In this document: positions 8,510-16,915 of the stretch, in pieces
Layout of the letters: the number at the start of each line of letters is the position of its first letter
Numbering within the stretch: position 1 is the stretch's first letter
Origin: Limibacillus halophilus
GTDB lineage: Bacteria > Pseudomonadota > Alphaproteobacteria > Kiloniellales > CECT-8803
Length of the DNA stretch: 64,000 nt
Reading direction: 5' to 3'
Assembly (NCBI RefSeq): GCF_014191775.1
Contig: NZ_JACHXA010000009.1
Location: 62,001 to 126,000, forward strand
Program-made: the position numbers and the translations under genes
The notes under the pieces: generated by a model
The model's database searches: none
Told to the model about the DNA's origin: nothing
What the model saw: the letters and a program-made list of their open reading frames with translations, nothing else

Positions 8510-9460
8510 ATGACCGTGATCGCTGTTACCGGAGCAACGGGATTTGTTGGCCGGGCGGTTGTGGTGGAGCTGCTAAGTCAGGGTGTTGCGGTCAGGGCAC
8601 TGGCCCGAAAGCCGGAAATGCTGGCGGAGTTTGAGAATCTTAGCGTCGTGGCCGGTGATATCTCCAGCAGTGATGCATTGATTCCTTTCCTATCTGGGGT
8701 GGATGGTGTGGTTCACTGTGCCGGACTGGTTAAAGCCCTAAGCAATGCGGAGTTTCAAAGGGTCAATGCGGAGGGGACGCAGGCCGTTGTGACGGCAGCG
8801 ACCAGCGCGGCCGTGAAGCGATTGGTCCTTGTGTCGTCGCTGGCGGCGCGCCGCCCCGAGGTGTCACCTTATGCCGCCAGCAAGCGGGCGGGTGAACAGA
8901 GGGCCAGTGAAAGCGCGCTGAATGTCAGTATCGTCCGTCCCCCGGCTGTTTACGGTCCCGGTGACACGGCGACGCTGCCGTTCTTCAGGCAGGCGGAAAG
9001 AGGCTTTCTGGCCTTACCCGTGCCGCGTGATCAGCGCTTTTCAGTGATCTATGTTACTGATCTGGCGAAGCTGCTGGCAGCGTTGGTGTTGGAACCGAAC
9101 CGTCGGGATGCGGCGCCGATTGAATGCGATGACGGGCGTAAGGGCGGATATAGCTGGGAGGAGTTTGCCCAGGCCGCAGGTGCCGCCGCTGGACGCCGCG
9201 TTCGTTTTCTGCCGGTGCCCGGTTGGTTGATTGGACCGGTGGCGGTTGTCGCGCAGGCCATCGCGAAGTTGCGCCGCCAGGCGGAGATTCTTTCTCCGGG
9301 CAAACTATGCGAGATGGCGCAACCAGAGTGGGTGAGCACGCCAGCCTCGCTTGATGGACTGGATTGGCGACCCGCAGTGGGCTTGCGGGACGGCTTGGCG
9401 CAAGCCCGGCGTTGGTACAAGGATCAGGGCCTGTTGAAACAGCGGGTCGAAGAACGTTAA
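8510..9460 (+). CDS. cerR: NAD(P)-dependent epimerase/dehydratase-family SDR, ceramide reductase-like
   Basis: Extended/atypical SDR of 316 residues. The GATGFVG nucleotide loop is at residues 7-13, VHCAGLV near 68, and the active site is SSLAA...YAASK with an intact Tyr and Lys. Related proteins beside bacterial serine palmitoyltransferase reduce the 3-keto group of oxidised ceramide. Position between the acyl ligase and ACP/SPT supports that role here; sequence alone would only say SDR. A hydrophobic C-terminal segment near 240-255 could associate with the membrane. The ATG lies 36 bases after the ligase stop. Confidence 0.82.
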   Translation: MTVIAVTGATGFVGRAVVVELLSQGVAVRALARKPEMLAEFENLSVVAGDISSSDALIPFLSGVDGVVHCAGLVKALSNAEFQRVNAEGTQAVVTAATSAAVKRLVLVSSLAARRPEVSPYAASKRAGEQRASESALNVSIVRPPAVYGPGDTATLPFFRQAERGFLALPVPRDQRFSVIYVTDLAKLLAALVLEPNRRDAAPIECDDGRKGGYSWEEFAQAAGAAAGRRVRFLPVPGWLIGPVAVVAQAIAKLRRQAEILSPGKLCEMAQPEWVSTPASLDGLDWRPAVGLRDGLAQARRWYKDQGLLKQRVEER

Positions 9461-9472
9461 GGGATGAATTTG

Positions 9473-9505
9473 GCCAAGTGTACCCATCTGGGGACTTGGC
9501 TTTTT
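9473..9505 (+). terminator. intrinsic terminator-like hairpin inside the sphingolipid operon
   Basis: GCCAAGT (9473-9479) pairs perfectly with ACTTGGC (9494-9500). An inner CCC/GGG pair tightens the loop and TTTTT follows at 9501-9505. It ends only 8 bases before the ACP start codon. It may terminate transcription after the CerR-like gene, act as an attenuator, or stabilise an mRNA end. Confidence 0.7.
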
Positions 9506-9512
9506 AAACAGG

Positions 9513-9770
9513 ATGGATCGAACGTTGGATAAGAAAATTTTTGGCATCATTCTGGAGATTCTGACGGAGTTCAATCCGGATGGGCGCGACATTGCGCCAG
9601 GAACGAAGCTAAATGAAGACCTGAATCTCGACAGCGTGACGGCTATGGATCTCGTTATGGAGATCGAGGATCGCTTCGAGATCGATATTCCGATGAATAT
9701 GGTCGGCGAGGTGGAAACGGTTTCCGACCTTGTGGCTGTGGTTGAGGACCGTATGGCGGGGGGAAAATAA
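9513..9770 (+). CDS. acpR: dedicated acyl carrier protein for sphingolipid synthesis
   Basis: ACP of 85 residues with the phosphopantetheine attachment Ser41 in LNLDSVTAMDLVMEIED, followed by the acidic helix II typical of carrier proteins. It is not next to fab genes; it sits between an acyl-ACP ligase and serine palmitoyltransferase, so it most likely carries the acyl chain from one to the other. The start codon immediately follows the hairpin at 9473-9505, and AACAGG at 9506-9511 is the only ribosome-site candidate. The stop at 9770 is 2 bases from the next ATG, implying translational coupling with spt. Confidence 0.9.
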   Translation: MDRTLDKKIFGIILEILTEFNPDGRDIAPGTKLNEDLNLDSVTAMDLVMEIEDRFEIDIPMNMVGEVETVSDLVAVVEDRMAGGK

Positions 9771-9772
9771 TC

Positions 9773-10987
9773 ATGGATATCTTCGATAAGTACGCACCGC
9801 TGCTGGAGCGTTTCCAGGCTGCGACTTCAGGAGGCAAGAATCCTTTTGGTGTCTGTCTGGAGGATATCTACTCGGCGACCGAAGCCAAAGTTGACGGCCG
9901 CCGGACCATCCTGTTGGGCACCAACAACTATCTTGGGCTGACCTTCAACGAGGATTGCATTGCCGCAGCGACCGAGATGCTGAAGAGCCATGGCACCGGA
10001 ACCACCGGTTCGCGCATCGCCAACGGCAGTTATGCGGAGCACGAGGCGTTGGAAAAATCCATTGCCGAATACCTGAATCGCAAGTCGGCCATCGTGTTCA
10101 GCACTGGATATCAGGCGAATTTCGGTGTCATCGTCGGCCTCGCCGGACCCAAGGATGTGATCTTTCTTGATGCCGATTCTCACGCCAGCATCTATGACGG
10201 TTGCAAGCTCAGCGGTGCAACGCTGATCCGCTTCCGCCACAATGACACGGAAGACCTCGACAAGCGCATGTCACGCTTTGCCGACTTCGAAGGCTGCAAG
10301 CTTGTGGTCACGGAAGGGCTTTATTCGATGCTCGGTGACACGGCCCCCTTGAAGGAATTCGTCGAGGTCAAGAAAAAGCACGGTGGCTGGCTGCTGGTGG
10401 ACGAAGCCCATTCGTTTGGCATGTATGGTGACCACGGCCGTGGCGCTGCCGAACACTACGGCGTTGAAAAGGATGTCGATTTCGTCGCGGGAACCTTCTC
10501 CAAGAGCCTTGGCGCGATCGGTGGATTTGGAGCGTCGGATCATCCGATGTTCGATGTGTTGCGTTTTGCCAGCCGTCCTTACATGTTCACGGCTTCGCCG
10601 TCGCCCGCCTCCATTGCCTCGGTTCATGCAGCGCTGGATTGCATGCGCAAGGACCCAAGCCTAAGGACGAGAATCTGGGAAAACGCGCGGCATCTCTTCC
10701 AAGGTTTGAAGGACGCGGGTTTCGAGGTAATCTCGGAGCTAAGCCCAATTGTCGCGGTTCGCATGCCCGACGAGGCGACGGCGGTGGCTTTCTGGAACCG
10801 CCTGCTAGAGAACGGAATTTATGTGAACTTGGCCGTGCCTCCCGGCACGCCCAAGGGCGTTTGTTTGATGCGGTGCAGTGTCTCTTCGGCCCATGAGGCC
10901 CGGCAGATCGACGATGCTATCGACGCCTTCGTACGGACCCGGTCGGAAGTGTTCAGCGATGAAGAGGTGGCCGCTACAGCTTCGTAA
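9773..10987 (+). CDS. spt: serine palmitoyltransferase (alpha-oxoamine synthase family)
   Basis: PLP enzyme of 404 residues that condenses serine with an acyl thioester to 3-ketosphinganine, the first committed step of sphingolipid synthesis. Visible residues are NNYLGL at 51-56, GTGTTGSR at 74-81, the cofactor-stacking H138 in DADSHASI, D210 and H213 in LVDEAHSFG, and the PLP lysine K244 in GTFSKSLGAIGG. Related KBL and BioF enzymes share this fold, but linkage to an ACP, acyl-ACP ligase and ceramide enzymes makes SPT the best call. The protein is soluble-like, with no membrane segment, as in other bacterial SPTs. Confidence 0.92.
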   Translation: MDIFDKYAPLLERFQAATSGGKNPFGVCLEDIYSATEAKVDGRRTILLGTNNYLGLTFNEDCIAAATEMLKSHGTGTTGSRIANGSYAEHEALEKSIAEYLNRKSAIVFSTGYQANFGVIVGLAGPKDVIFLDADSHASIYDGCKLSGATLIRFRHNDTEDLDKRMSRFADFEGCKLVVTEGLYSMLGDTAPLKEFVEVKKKHGGWLLVDEAHSFGMYGDHGRGAAEHYGVEKDVDFVAGTFSKSLGAIGGFGASDHPMFDVLRFASRPYMFTASPSPASIASVHAALDCMRKDPSLRTRIWENARHLFQGLKDAGFEVISELSPIVAVRMPDEATAVAFWNRLLENGIYVNLAVPPGTPKGVCLMRCSVSSAHEARQIDDAIDAFVRTRSEVFSDEEVAATAS

Positions 10988-11003
10988 TTGGCAGGGTCGC
11001 CAA

Positions 11004-11915
11004 TCAGCGTAAAGCGCCCTGACGGTAGAGTTTTACGGCAAGCGGTATCCCGGCCAGGATGGGGTGGCGCTTCTGCCATTCCGTGAGCGGTATCCGCACG
11101 CCGGAATGCCGCTCTACCTTCCAGGCCAGATAGGTCGCGCCGCCGGCAAAGGTGAAGGCCGCTTTCATAAGGCGCAGGACAGACAGCGGCTTGCCAATGG
11201 CGCGGCGCATCCACCAGAGGCTTCTGCCGAACCATACTGGCTTGCGCCACAAGCCTTCGACCGACTTGAGAAACAGTTCCCCGGTCAGTCGGTAGCGCTC
11301 TGGGTCGGTTGCAAGAATATCGGCGCCCCGCAGTGCATTCTCGGCCCGTAGCTCCGTCGCATAGGTTTGCTTCAGCGCGTGGAGCCATATCTGGTCGCTG
11401 GTTTCTGCGAGAACCGTCGGCAGCGCGGCCGCCAACATGGTCTGTTGCGCGCGCTCGAAAATCTTCAGACAGGTATCCCTCGTGTCGTCGCTGTCGTGCC
11501 AGGCGATGGCGGTCGGCTGTGAAAAGCGCGCCCAGAAATAGGGATGCAAAGCGCTGCCCTTGACGCGGCTGTGAAGCTGATTCATGGAAACGACGGCGTA
11601 CTTGGCGCGAAACGTTTGCGCGGCATTGCCTGCCTCCAGATAGTAGACATTTGGCGGCAGCAGGGCATTGAAAAGAGCTGAAATGGGGTTGCGGTGAGCC
11701 TCACGGTAACGCCGCACGATCACATAAAGGTCCGCCATGCGGTCCTCGGTGATTCCGTCGCGCAGGCAGCTACCGTAGAAAAGCACGGCCATGGCCCCGG
11801 GGTGGCGGCTACGGGCCTTCTCGACAAGAAGCCGCAAGGCCTCTGAATCCGGAGCCTCGGCTTCGCGCTCCAGAATTGGCCTTAAGAGGCTGGTATGAGC
11901 TTCACCGTGGGGCAT
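11004..11915 (-). CDS. TAM41-like nucleotidyltransferase in the sphingolipid locus
   Basis: Protein of 303 residues. Near residue 46 it has FYGSCLRDG, and about 10 residues later MADLYVIVRRY, a GS...D pattern of the polymerase-beta nucleotidyltransferase fold. The arrangement resembles mitochondrial TAM41, a CTP-using phosphatidate cytidylyltransferase. It is last in the minus-strand run of kinase, CDP-alcohol transferase and this gene, with a 3-base gap to the kinase. It may make the CDP-activated donor or acceptor for the head-group reaction. Basic C-terminal stretches (KLYRQGALR) could bind membrane. Family assignment is by eye and moderate. Confidence 0.65.
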   Translation of the reverse strand: MPHGEAHTSLLRPILEREAEAPDSEALRLLVEKARSRHPGAMAVLFYGSCLRDGITEDRMADLYVIVRRYREAHRNPISALFNALLPPNVYYLEAGNAAQTFRAKYAVVSMNQLHSRVKGSALHPYFWARFSQPTAIAWHDSDDTRDTCLKIFERAQQTMLAAALPTVLAETSDQIWLHALKQTYATELRAENALRGADILATDPERYRLTGELFLKSVEGLWRKPVWFGRSLWWMRRAIGKPLSVLRLMKAAFTFAGGATYLAWKVERHSGVRIPLTEWQKRHPILAGIPLAVKLYRQGALR

Positions 11916-11918
11916 CGC

Positions 11919-12893
11919 TCAGATCCTGACAAACTCGAAACTATGCCCCAACTCGACCTTCAGAGGCTCGGTCGCATGGCAATCGAAAAGCTGCCCGTCG
12001 ATGGTAAAGGGACTGTCCATCCAAAGTTCCAAAACTCTTGCTTCCCCGCTATGGCACCCCTTGGGATTCAGCTTGCGGTCGGCCTTCCCGAAAAGCAACC
12101 GCGGCAGCGACCACCAAAACGCCGCTCCGGGTTTCTGGACCAGGGTCACGCTGAAGCCGCTTCGTTGGCTCGGATCGCGCGGCTGGTTCCAAAAGGGTCG
12201 GGTTCCGACCACCAACCTGTCCAGAGTAGTCGCGACCACGACCGAGAGCGAGTCGCTTTGCTTCTCGCCTCCATCCCAACGCCAGTCGACGTTCTGGCCT
12301 TTTAGCAAGCGACCGCCGATCATCTGCTGAACCAGAAGGCTTGCCATGGTGGCGGCATTGGCCCAACCCGCCTCCAAGCCTAGGGTGTGCACACGGTCTC
12401 GGCAATATTCTATGCCTTGATAGATTCCAGCGCCGCCGAGAAAGAAACCCGCCTGGGGTGGGCCCATGCCACCACCGGAAACTACGATCGGGCTGCGTCT
12501 CAACGTTTCGCTGCGCCAGAGCGCCTCACCTCGCTGAAACCGCTTCACAAGGCGGGCAAGCGCTTTATCGGCCCTGCCTTTGAGGCCAATGTCGGCAGCG
12601 GTCATGTTCGTCATGCCGGCGGATAAAATGGCGATGGCCGGGCGCGGGAGGTCAGGCTGGCGAACAAGGTACTCGGTCATGCTGGCGACGACGGTACCGT
12701 CACCTCCGGCGATCGCAACGAGCGGCAAGCCTGCGTCGGCGAAACGCCGTAACGTGCGACCCAGGGTCTCAATCCCGTCTAACTCCACATAGTCGATCAG
12801 ATCGCCATAACTCTGCACGGCCTCCCTGAGCGCAGGAAGACCGCGCTTGTTGCGCTGGCTGTGCGGGTTGACGACCAGCCCGAAGCGGTTCAT
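11919..12893 (-). CDS. diacylglycerol/sphingosine kinase-family lipid kinase, probable ceramide kinase
   Basis: Protein of 324 residues starting MNRFGLVVNPHSQRNKRG. The kinase signature GGDGTVVASMTEYL is near residue 80, as in DAGK and LCB5 catalytic domains. A membrane-surface contact region is likely near the C-terminus. The ATG at 12893 overlaps the stop of the CDP-alcohol transferase as ATGA, supporting this start over longer in-frame ones at 12917 and 13001. In Caulobacter a kinase of this type phosphorylates ceramide en route to ceramide phosphoglycerate; the same role is inferred here from the SPT/ceramide synthase context. Sphingosine or diacylglycerol are alternative substrates. Confidence 0.8.
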   Translation of the reverse strand: MNRFGLVVNPHSQRNKRGLPALREAVQSYGDLIDYVELDGIETLGRTLRRFADAGLPLVAIAGGDGTVVASMTEYLVRQPDLPRPAIAILSAGMTNMTAADIGLKGRADKALARLVKRFQRGEALWRSETLRRSPIVVSGGGMGPPQAGFFLGGAGIYQGIEYCRDRVHTLGLEAGWANAATMASLLVQQMIGGRLLKGQNVDWRWDGGEKQSDSLSVVVATTLDRLVVGTRPFWNQPRDPSQRSGFSVTLVQKPGAAFWWSLPRLLFGKADRKLNPKGCHSGEARVLELWMDSPFTIDGQLFDCHATEPLKVELGHSFEFVRI

Positions 12894-14041
12894 CGCTTTT
12901 GCGGCTCGGTCAGCCATGATGTCAGACCTTGACCTTTGGCCGTTGCGGCCGCGGCCTGCCCAAGTTGCAGCAGGTGCACTGCGAGAGACAGCGCTGTCCA
13001 AATCGCAACGGCCAGCAAGCCAAGGTCCTCGCGACCGACCAGCGCCGAGGCGGTCAGCAGCAGGAGATTGGGGTTGCGGCGCGCGGTGATCAGACGGAAG
13101 AAGCTGTCGAATGGCCGCCAGACATGAACCTCCAGCTTGAAGAGCGCGATGAACAGCCCTTCGATCAGGCGCTGGATGATGTATCCGGCGAATATGACGA
13201 CCAGGCTGGCGTAGTAGACAGAGGGCTCCAGGCTATGGGGGCCCGCCTGCACGCCCCAAGCCCATGCCAAGTACCAAAAGGGCGGGTGTATCAGGTCGAT
13301 ACTGTGGTCGAAGACGTTGCCCCACTTGCTGTACTGGTAAGTGATTCGCGCCAGTTTGCCGTCGACAGTATCCAGGAAAGTCATGATCCAGGCGGCCAGC
13401 AGCCCCAGTAGCCAGGCACCTTCCGCAAAAAGGAGCATCGCGGCCAGCACCATGATCAAGCTAACCAGCGTCACCATGTTGGGCGTCAGTCCCATACGGG
13501 CGCAGAATTTTGTCACATGGAAAGCAGGCCAGGGCCAGACATGCTTGGTAACGACATCGGTAACGCCTTTGTATGTCCCCATGAAAAGCCGCCACTCCAC
13601 CGCGCGTCGGTTAGTTTCCGTTACGCGCAGCGCCAAGGGTTCGGCCCGTTTGCGCAGGTCATGCCAGTAATCGCTCCCGAGGTCGGCGACACGCCGAGCG
13701 GGCAGGCCGACCGCCGGGTCATCGAGAGCCGCAGCGGCTTCATTTGCCTTGTTGCTTTTCGCTGCCAAACCGGCACCGCTGTCGTCAATCAACAGGAAGG
13801 GCCCGGGTTCCTGCAACAAAGCGCGAATAACCGGCGGGTCGAATGCACAGTCGTCCCAAAGAGCGATATAGGGGCCATCCCCGGCGTCGCTCGACATCGT
13901 GACCTCGCTCGCGTTGGCGAAGGTTGCCGCGCCCAGTTTGCGAAAGGCGCGCTCCAGATGGGCACGTGGCGTCAGCGTCCAGAGCGGTACATTGCTGCGA
14001 CCCACGAACAGAACGGTTGTTTCTGGGGTTCCCTCGGTCAT
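12890..14041 (-). CDS. CDP-alcohol phosphatidyltransferase with an extra N-terminal domain
   Basis: Membrane enzyme of 383 residues. The full CDP-alcohol phosphotransferase motif is present: DTVDGKLAR, then G eight residues later and the spaced D...D of FDHSID. At least five hydrophobic segments follow residue 185. Residues 1-150 are soluble and resemble the nucleotidyltransferase-like N-termini of bifunctional inositol-phosphate cytidylyltransferase/phosphotransferases, but no GxGxR loop is obvious. It probably joins a phospho-head group from a CDP donor to ceramide phosphate. It is coupled to the kinase by ATGA. A 68-base gap separates it from the LptG-like gene. Confidence 0.8.
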   Translation of the reverse strand: MTEGTPETTVLFVGRSNVPLWTLTPRAHLERAFRKLGAATFANASEVTMSSDAGDGPYIALWDDCAFDPPVIRALLQEPGPFLLIDDSGAGLAAKSNKANEAAAALDDPAVGLPARRVADLGSDYWHDLRKRAEPLALRVTETNRRAVEWRLFMGTYKGVTDVVTKHVWPWPAFHVTKFCARMGLTPNMVTLVSLIMVLAAMLLFAEGAWLLGLLAAWIMTFLDTVDGKLARITYQYSKWGNVFDHSIDLIHPPFWYLAWAWGVQAGPHSLEPSVYYASLVVIFAGYIIQRLIEGLFIALFKLEVHVWRPFDSFFRLITARRNPNLLLLTASALVGREDLGLLAVAIWTALSLAVHLLQLGQAAAATAKGQGLTSWLTEPQKR

Positions 14042-14109
14042 ATCTCTAAGCGTAATCCATCATCGGTTTATGGAAGCGGGGATAGAAGTATCGGCTGCGG
14101 GTCTTGCTG

Positions 14110-15177
14110 TCACTCCAGCCGAATCGCATAGGCAAGAATGCCACAAGTCAGTGCCGAAGGTGGAATCCAGGCGGCTGCCATCGCCGGCAGCAATCCTGCT
14201 TCCCCCAGGGAAACCGCTGCCGCGCTTAGAATCTGATAAAAGAACCCGACCAATACGCTGTTCACGATGAGCCATACCGCGGTCCCCCGGCGTCGAAAGC
14301 GCTGGGCCACCGCAGCAACCAACAAGACCAACAGGATTGGATTAAGTATCTGCACGAAGCGGAACTGCCGCCAGGTTTCGAAAATATAACCGGGACGGAC
14401 GCCAAAGCCATCCGCCGAGGAGATTCGCTGCAACGCTTCCAGCGGTAACTCGGGAGCCGGCTGGCGCAGCAGTTCGATATCTTGCAACTGGATATCCGCT
14501 TGCCACGCATAGGTGCTGCCCCGCGTCATTTCCCCCACCTCGCCGACAGGACGAACGATAGCGTCCTTCAACTGCCATCCGGCAAAGGTCTTGCGGGCAA
14601 TTGCGGATTCTACTTCCAGGATCAACTTCCCGGAATCGTCCCGTCGGAAAATATGCAAATCCGTGATGAGGCCCGGCTGCTTGGGATCATAGCGCAAGCT
14701 GACGATATCGTTGCCGCTACGCACCCACAGCCGCCCCTTATCGTCAGTCGGCAGCGGTGCCGGTTGGAACTCAGCGATACCCCACTTCCGAAGTGCGTCT
14801 GCAGCCGGCGGCATGAGCTGATTGTCGACGCCGTACTGGACTATGGCGAGCACGGCCGCGGCCGGCAGCAAAATTCCAAATTGCCTGAAAGGCGACAAAC
14901 CAGAGTTCCACAGGGCCACAAGCTCGCTGTGCCGGATAATGGTCACGAAGGAAAGGATCGCAGCCAACAGAGCCGCGACCGGCAACAGGCGTGAGGCGAG
15001 GGTTGCCGATCGGTAGAGTGCATAATTCAAAAGGGGTGAATTCACACGGGTGCTGGCGACCACGGCATCAGCATTTTCCAAAAGGTCGAAAGCCAGGGCA
15101 AAGAGCACAAGGCCAATGGAAAGCGCCAAGAACCGTATCAGCAGGAGGCGGCCGATGTAGCCGGACAATATGGTCAC
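14110..15177 (-). CDS. LptG-like permease (YjgP/YjgQ family)
   Basis: Protein of 355 residues with three N-terminal and three C-terminal hydrophobic segments flanking a periplasmic beta-rich domain (about 125-255), the LptF/LptG layout. LptG pairs with LptF and the LptB ATPase to lift lipopolysaccharide from the inner membrane onto the periplasmic bridge. Here it sits inside a sphingolipid locus, so a sphingolipid-specific export role is possible. It overlaps the LptF-like gene by ATGA. No lptA, lptB or lptC is in the window, which is common because they are usually separate. Confidence 0.85.
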   Translation of the reverse strand: MTILSGYIGRLLLIRFLALSIGLVLFALAFDLLENADAVVASTRVNSPLLNYALYRSATLASRLLPVAALLAAILSFVTIIRHSELVALWNSGLSPFRQFGILLPAAAVLAIVQYGVDNQLMPPAADALRKWGIAEFQPAPLPTDDKGRLWVRSGNDIVSLRYDPKQPGLITDLHIFRRDDSGKLILEVESAIARKTFAGWQLKDAIVRPVGEVGEMTRGSTYAWQADIQLQDIELLRQPAPELPLEALQRISSADGFGVRPGYIFETWRQFRFVQILNPILLVLLVAAVAQRFRRRGTAVWLIVNSVLVGFFYQILSAAAVSLGEAGLLPAMAAAWIPPSALTCGILAYAIRLE

Positions 15178-16373
15178 TGTGTCCGTCCTCCGGCTTCCAT
15201 AACGATGATGCGCCGCGTTCTCCTCCTGCTAGGCAAATCGAAGAACCGGCCTTCCGATTGACGAACCTTGAAGGCTGCGCTGTAAAACAGGGTCGCGGCG
15301 ACCGTGACGAGAAGCACCAGAGAACCCCATTGGGCCACCCAGGGCGAGGCCAGTCCCTGTTCCACAAGGTCACCGCCAAGGCTCAGCAACTCGTGCTGGA
15401 TGACAAGGATCACGAAGCCGACGATCAACCCTTGGCCCTGCCGCACACGGCGTCCACCCATGGCCAGGGGAATGGCCAGGAAAGGGAGTATGAAGATGGT
15501 CAGGCTCCGCACGAAGCGTTCATGAAGCTCGGCTATGATTTCACCTTTTGTCGCGGTTGTGTCGGGGGAGCTGAGCCCCCTCCACAGCTCAAGAAGTGTC
15601 ATCTCCCGCTCGTCTTCGCCGCGTCCGCGGAACCCCAGATACTCCTGCATAGGTATGACCCAGCGCGTTTCATCGAAGTGGAGCGCGCTGCTGGTTTGGC
15701 CAGGCTGAATCAGACCGTTGGAGATTTTTCGCTCGATCCTCAAACCGTCGAAAAGGCGGAGCAGCAGCACATTCTCGTCGCGCTTTGATACCAGATGCCC
15801 TTCACGCGCCGTGACCAAGGAGACCGGCTGATCGTCGCGATCGGAGAAGATGAAGACCTTCCTGAAAAATTGCCCGTCGCTGGATACCTGTTCTGCGATG
15901 AAGGTGGTTCCCTTGTAGGTTCTGAACACGCCTTCTTGAACATAGGCAAGTTGCGAGGTGTAGGTGATGGCGTGGACCGCTGCCCGGTAAGCATACCGAC
16001 CGTATGGTTGCAGATAGTTGAAGACCGTGAGCGTTAAGAGAGATACGAGCACCGCGATCATCAGCATGGGACGGGTTAACCTGGAAAGGCTGACCCCGCC
16101 CGAGAAAAGCGCGTCCAACTCGTTGTTTCTGTGAAGATTGTTGAAGGCAACGTAGATGGCTAAAAAAAACGCCAACGGCAAGGCGAGGCCAATATAGTGG
16201 GGCGCCAGGAAAGCCAACAGTTTGAGGACCGATCCGAGGGAGCCGTGCGCATCGAGCACCAAGTCCATCACGCGCAGCATGCGTTCGACAAGCAAGGCCA
16301 GCAGGGCAACGCCCATCGTCGCACCCAATGGTGCGGCAAGGAGCCTGAAGAGATAAAAGTCCAACTGTTTCAT
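15174..16373 (-). CDS. LptF-like permease (YjgP/YjgQ family)
   Basis: Protein of 399 residues starting MKQLDFYLFRLLAAPL, with helices at about 10-35, 50-75, 90-120 and three more after 280, and a periplasmic domain between. The conserved FNNLHRNNELDALFSGG segment near residues 75-90 is the coupling-helix region typical of this family. Start 16373 was chosen over the longer frame at 16412 because homology begins there and the longer frame overlaps the HIT gene. It is the partner of the LptG-like protein. A full CDS pair so close to ceramide genes is notable. Confidence 0.85.
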   Translation of the reverse strand: MKQLDFYLFRLLAAPLGATMGVALLALLVERMLRVMDLVLDAHGSLGSVLKLLAFLAPHYIGLALPLAFFLAIYVAFNNLHRNNELDALFSGGVSLSRLTRPMLMIAVLVSLLTLTVFNYLQPYGRYAYRAAVHAITYTSQLAYVQEGVFRTYKGTTFIAEQVSSDGQFFRKVFIFSDRDDQPVSLVTAREGHLVSKRDENVLLLRLFDGLRIERKISNGLIQPGQTSSALHFDETRWVIPMQEYLGFRGRGEDEREMTLLELWRGLSSPDTTATKGEIIAELHERFVRSLTIFILPFLAIPLAMGGRRVRQGQGLIVGFVILVIQHELLSLGGDLVEQGLASPWVAQWGSLVLLVTVAATLFYSAAFKVRQSEGRFFDLPSRRRTRRIIVMEAGGRTQ

Positions 16374-16396
16374 AGAGGGCCCTGCGCGCTTGCCCG

Positions 16397-16828
16397 TCAA
16401 GCGGGCCAGCAATCTTTCAATGCTGTAAGAAGCGCCTGTCGCGTGTGCGGTTCAATATCCGGTGCACTCCCAAGGTTCGGCACTGCGGGCCAACCGCTAT
16501 CGGCGAAGGTCGTGCCGCCAAACTGTTGCGGCGAATCGTAGCGCGGCAGCACGTGAAAATGCACCTCCCGATCCACCATCATAAGCATCAGGTAGTTGAT
16601 CTTTTGATAGGGGCGAAAGGCACGCAAGGCGGTCTCGATGTCCGATACGGCCCGGGCGAGTTCCATGAAGGACTCTTCATTGATGTCGGAGAAGGCCTGT
16701 GCCTTGGACTTGTGGGCTAACACAAGCGCGCCAAGCGTAGCCTGCGCCGGGCGTAGCAGAACCACCCAGTTGGCATAGTCGGCAACCAAGCTATCGGGGT
16801 AGCCGAACTTCTCGATTGTCGGATTCAT
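16397..16828 (-). CDS. HIT family nucleotide-hydrolase-like protein
   Basis: Small HIT-fold protein of 143 residues. The histidine triad region reads REVHFHVLPRYD near residues 87-98, with hydrophobic residues between the histidines. HIT proteins hydrolyse or transfer nucleoside phosphates such as AMP-lysine or dinucleoside polyphosphates. Its place directly upstream of the LptF-like gene suggests co-transcription, possibly clearing a nucleotide by-product, but this is not shown by the sequence. Confidence 0.85.
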   Translation of the reverse strand: MNPTIEKFGYPDSLVADYANWVVLLRPAQATLGALVLAHKSKAQAFSDINEESFMELARAVSDIETALRAFRPYQKINYLMLMMVDREVHFHVLPRYDSPQQFGGTTFADSGWPAVPNLGSAPDIEPHTRQALLTALKDCWPA

Positions 16829-16915
16829 ATGGCTATTACCTTTTTTGGTTGCAGGTTCGGGCTGCCAGAGTCCCCTGGTTACACCAGGCGGTAGGTGATC
16901 GATCTGTTGCGTCTT

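Noticed and set aside
9773-10987. Calling the oxoamine synthase BioF or glycine C-acetyltransferase
   Set aside because: No biotin or threonine genes nearby; ACP, acyl-ACP ligase and ceramide genes surround it.
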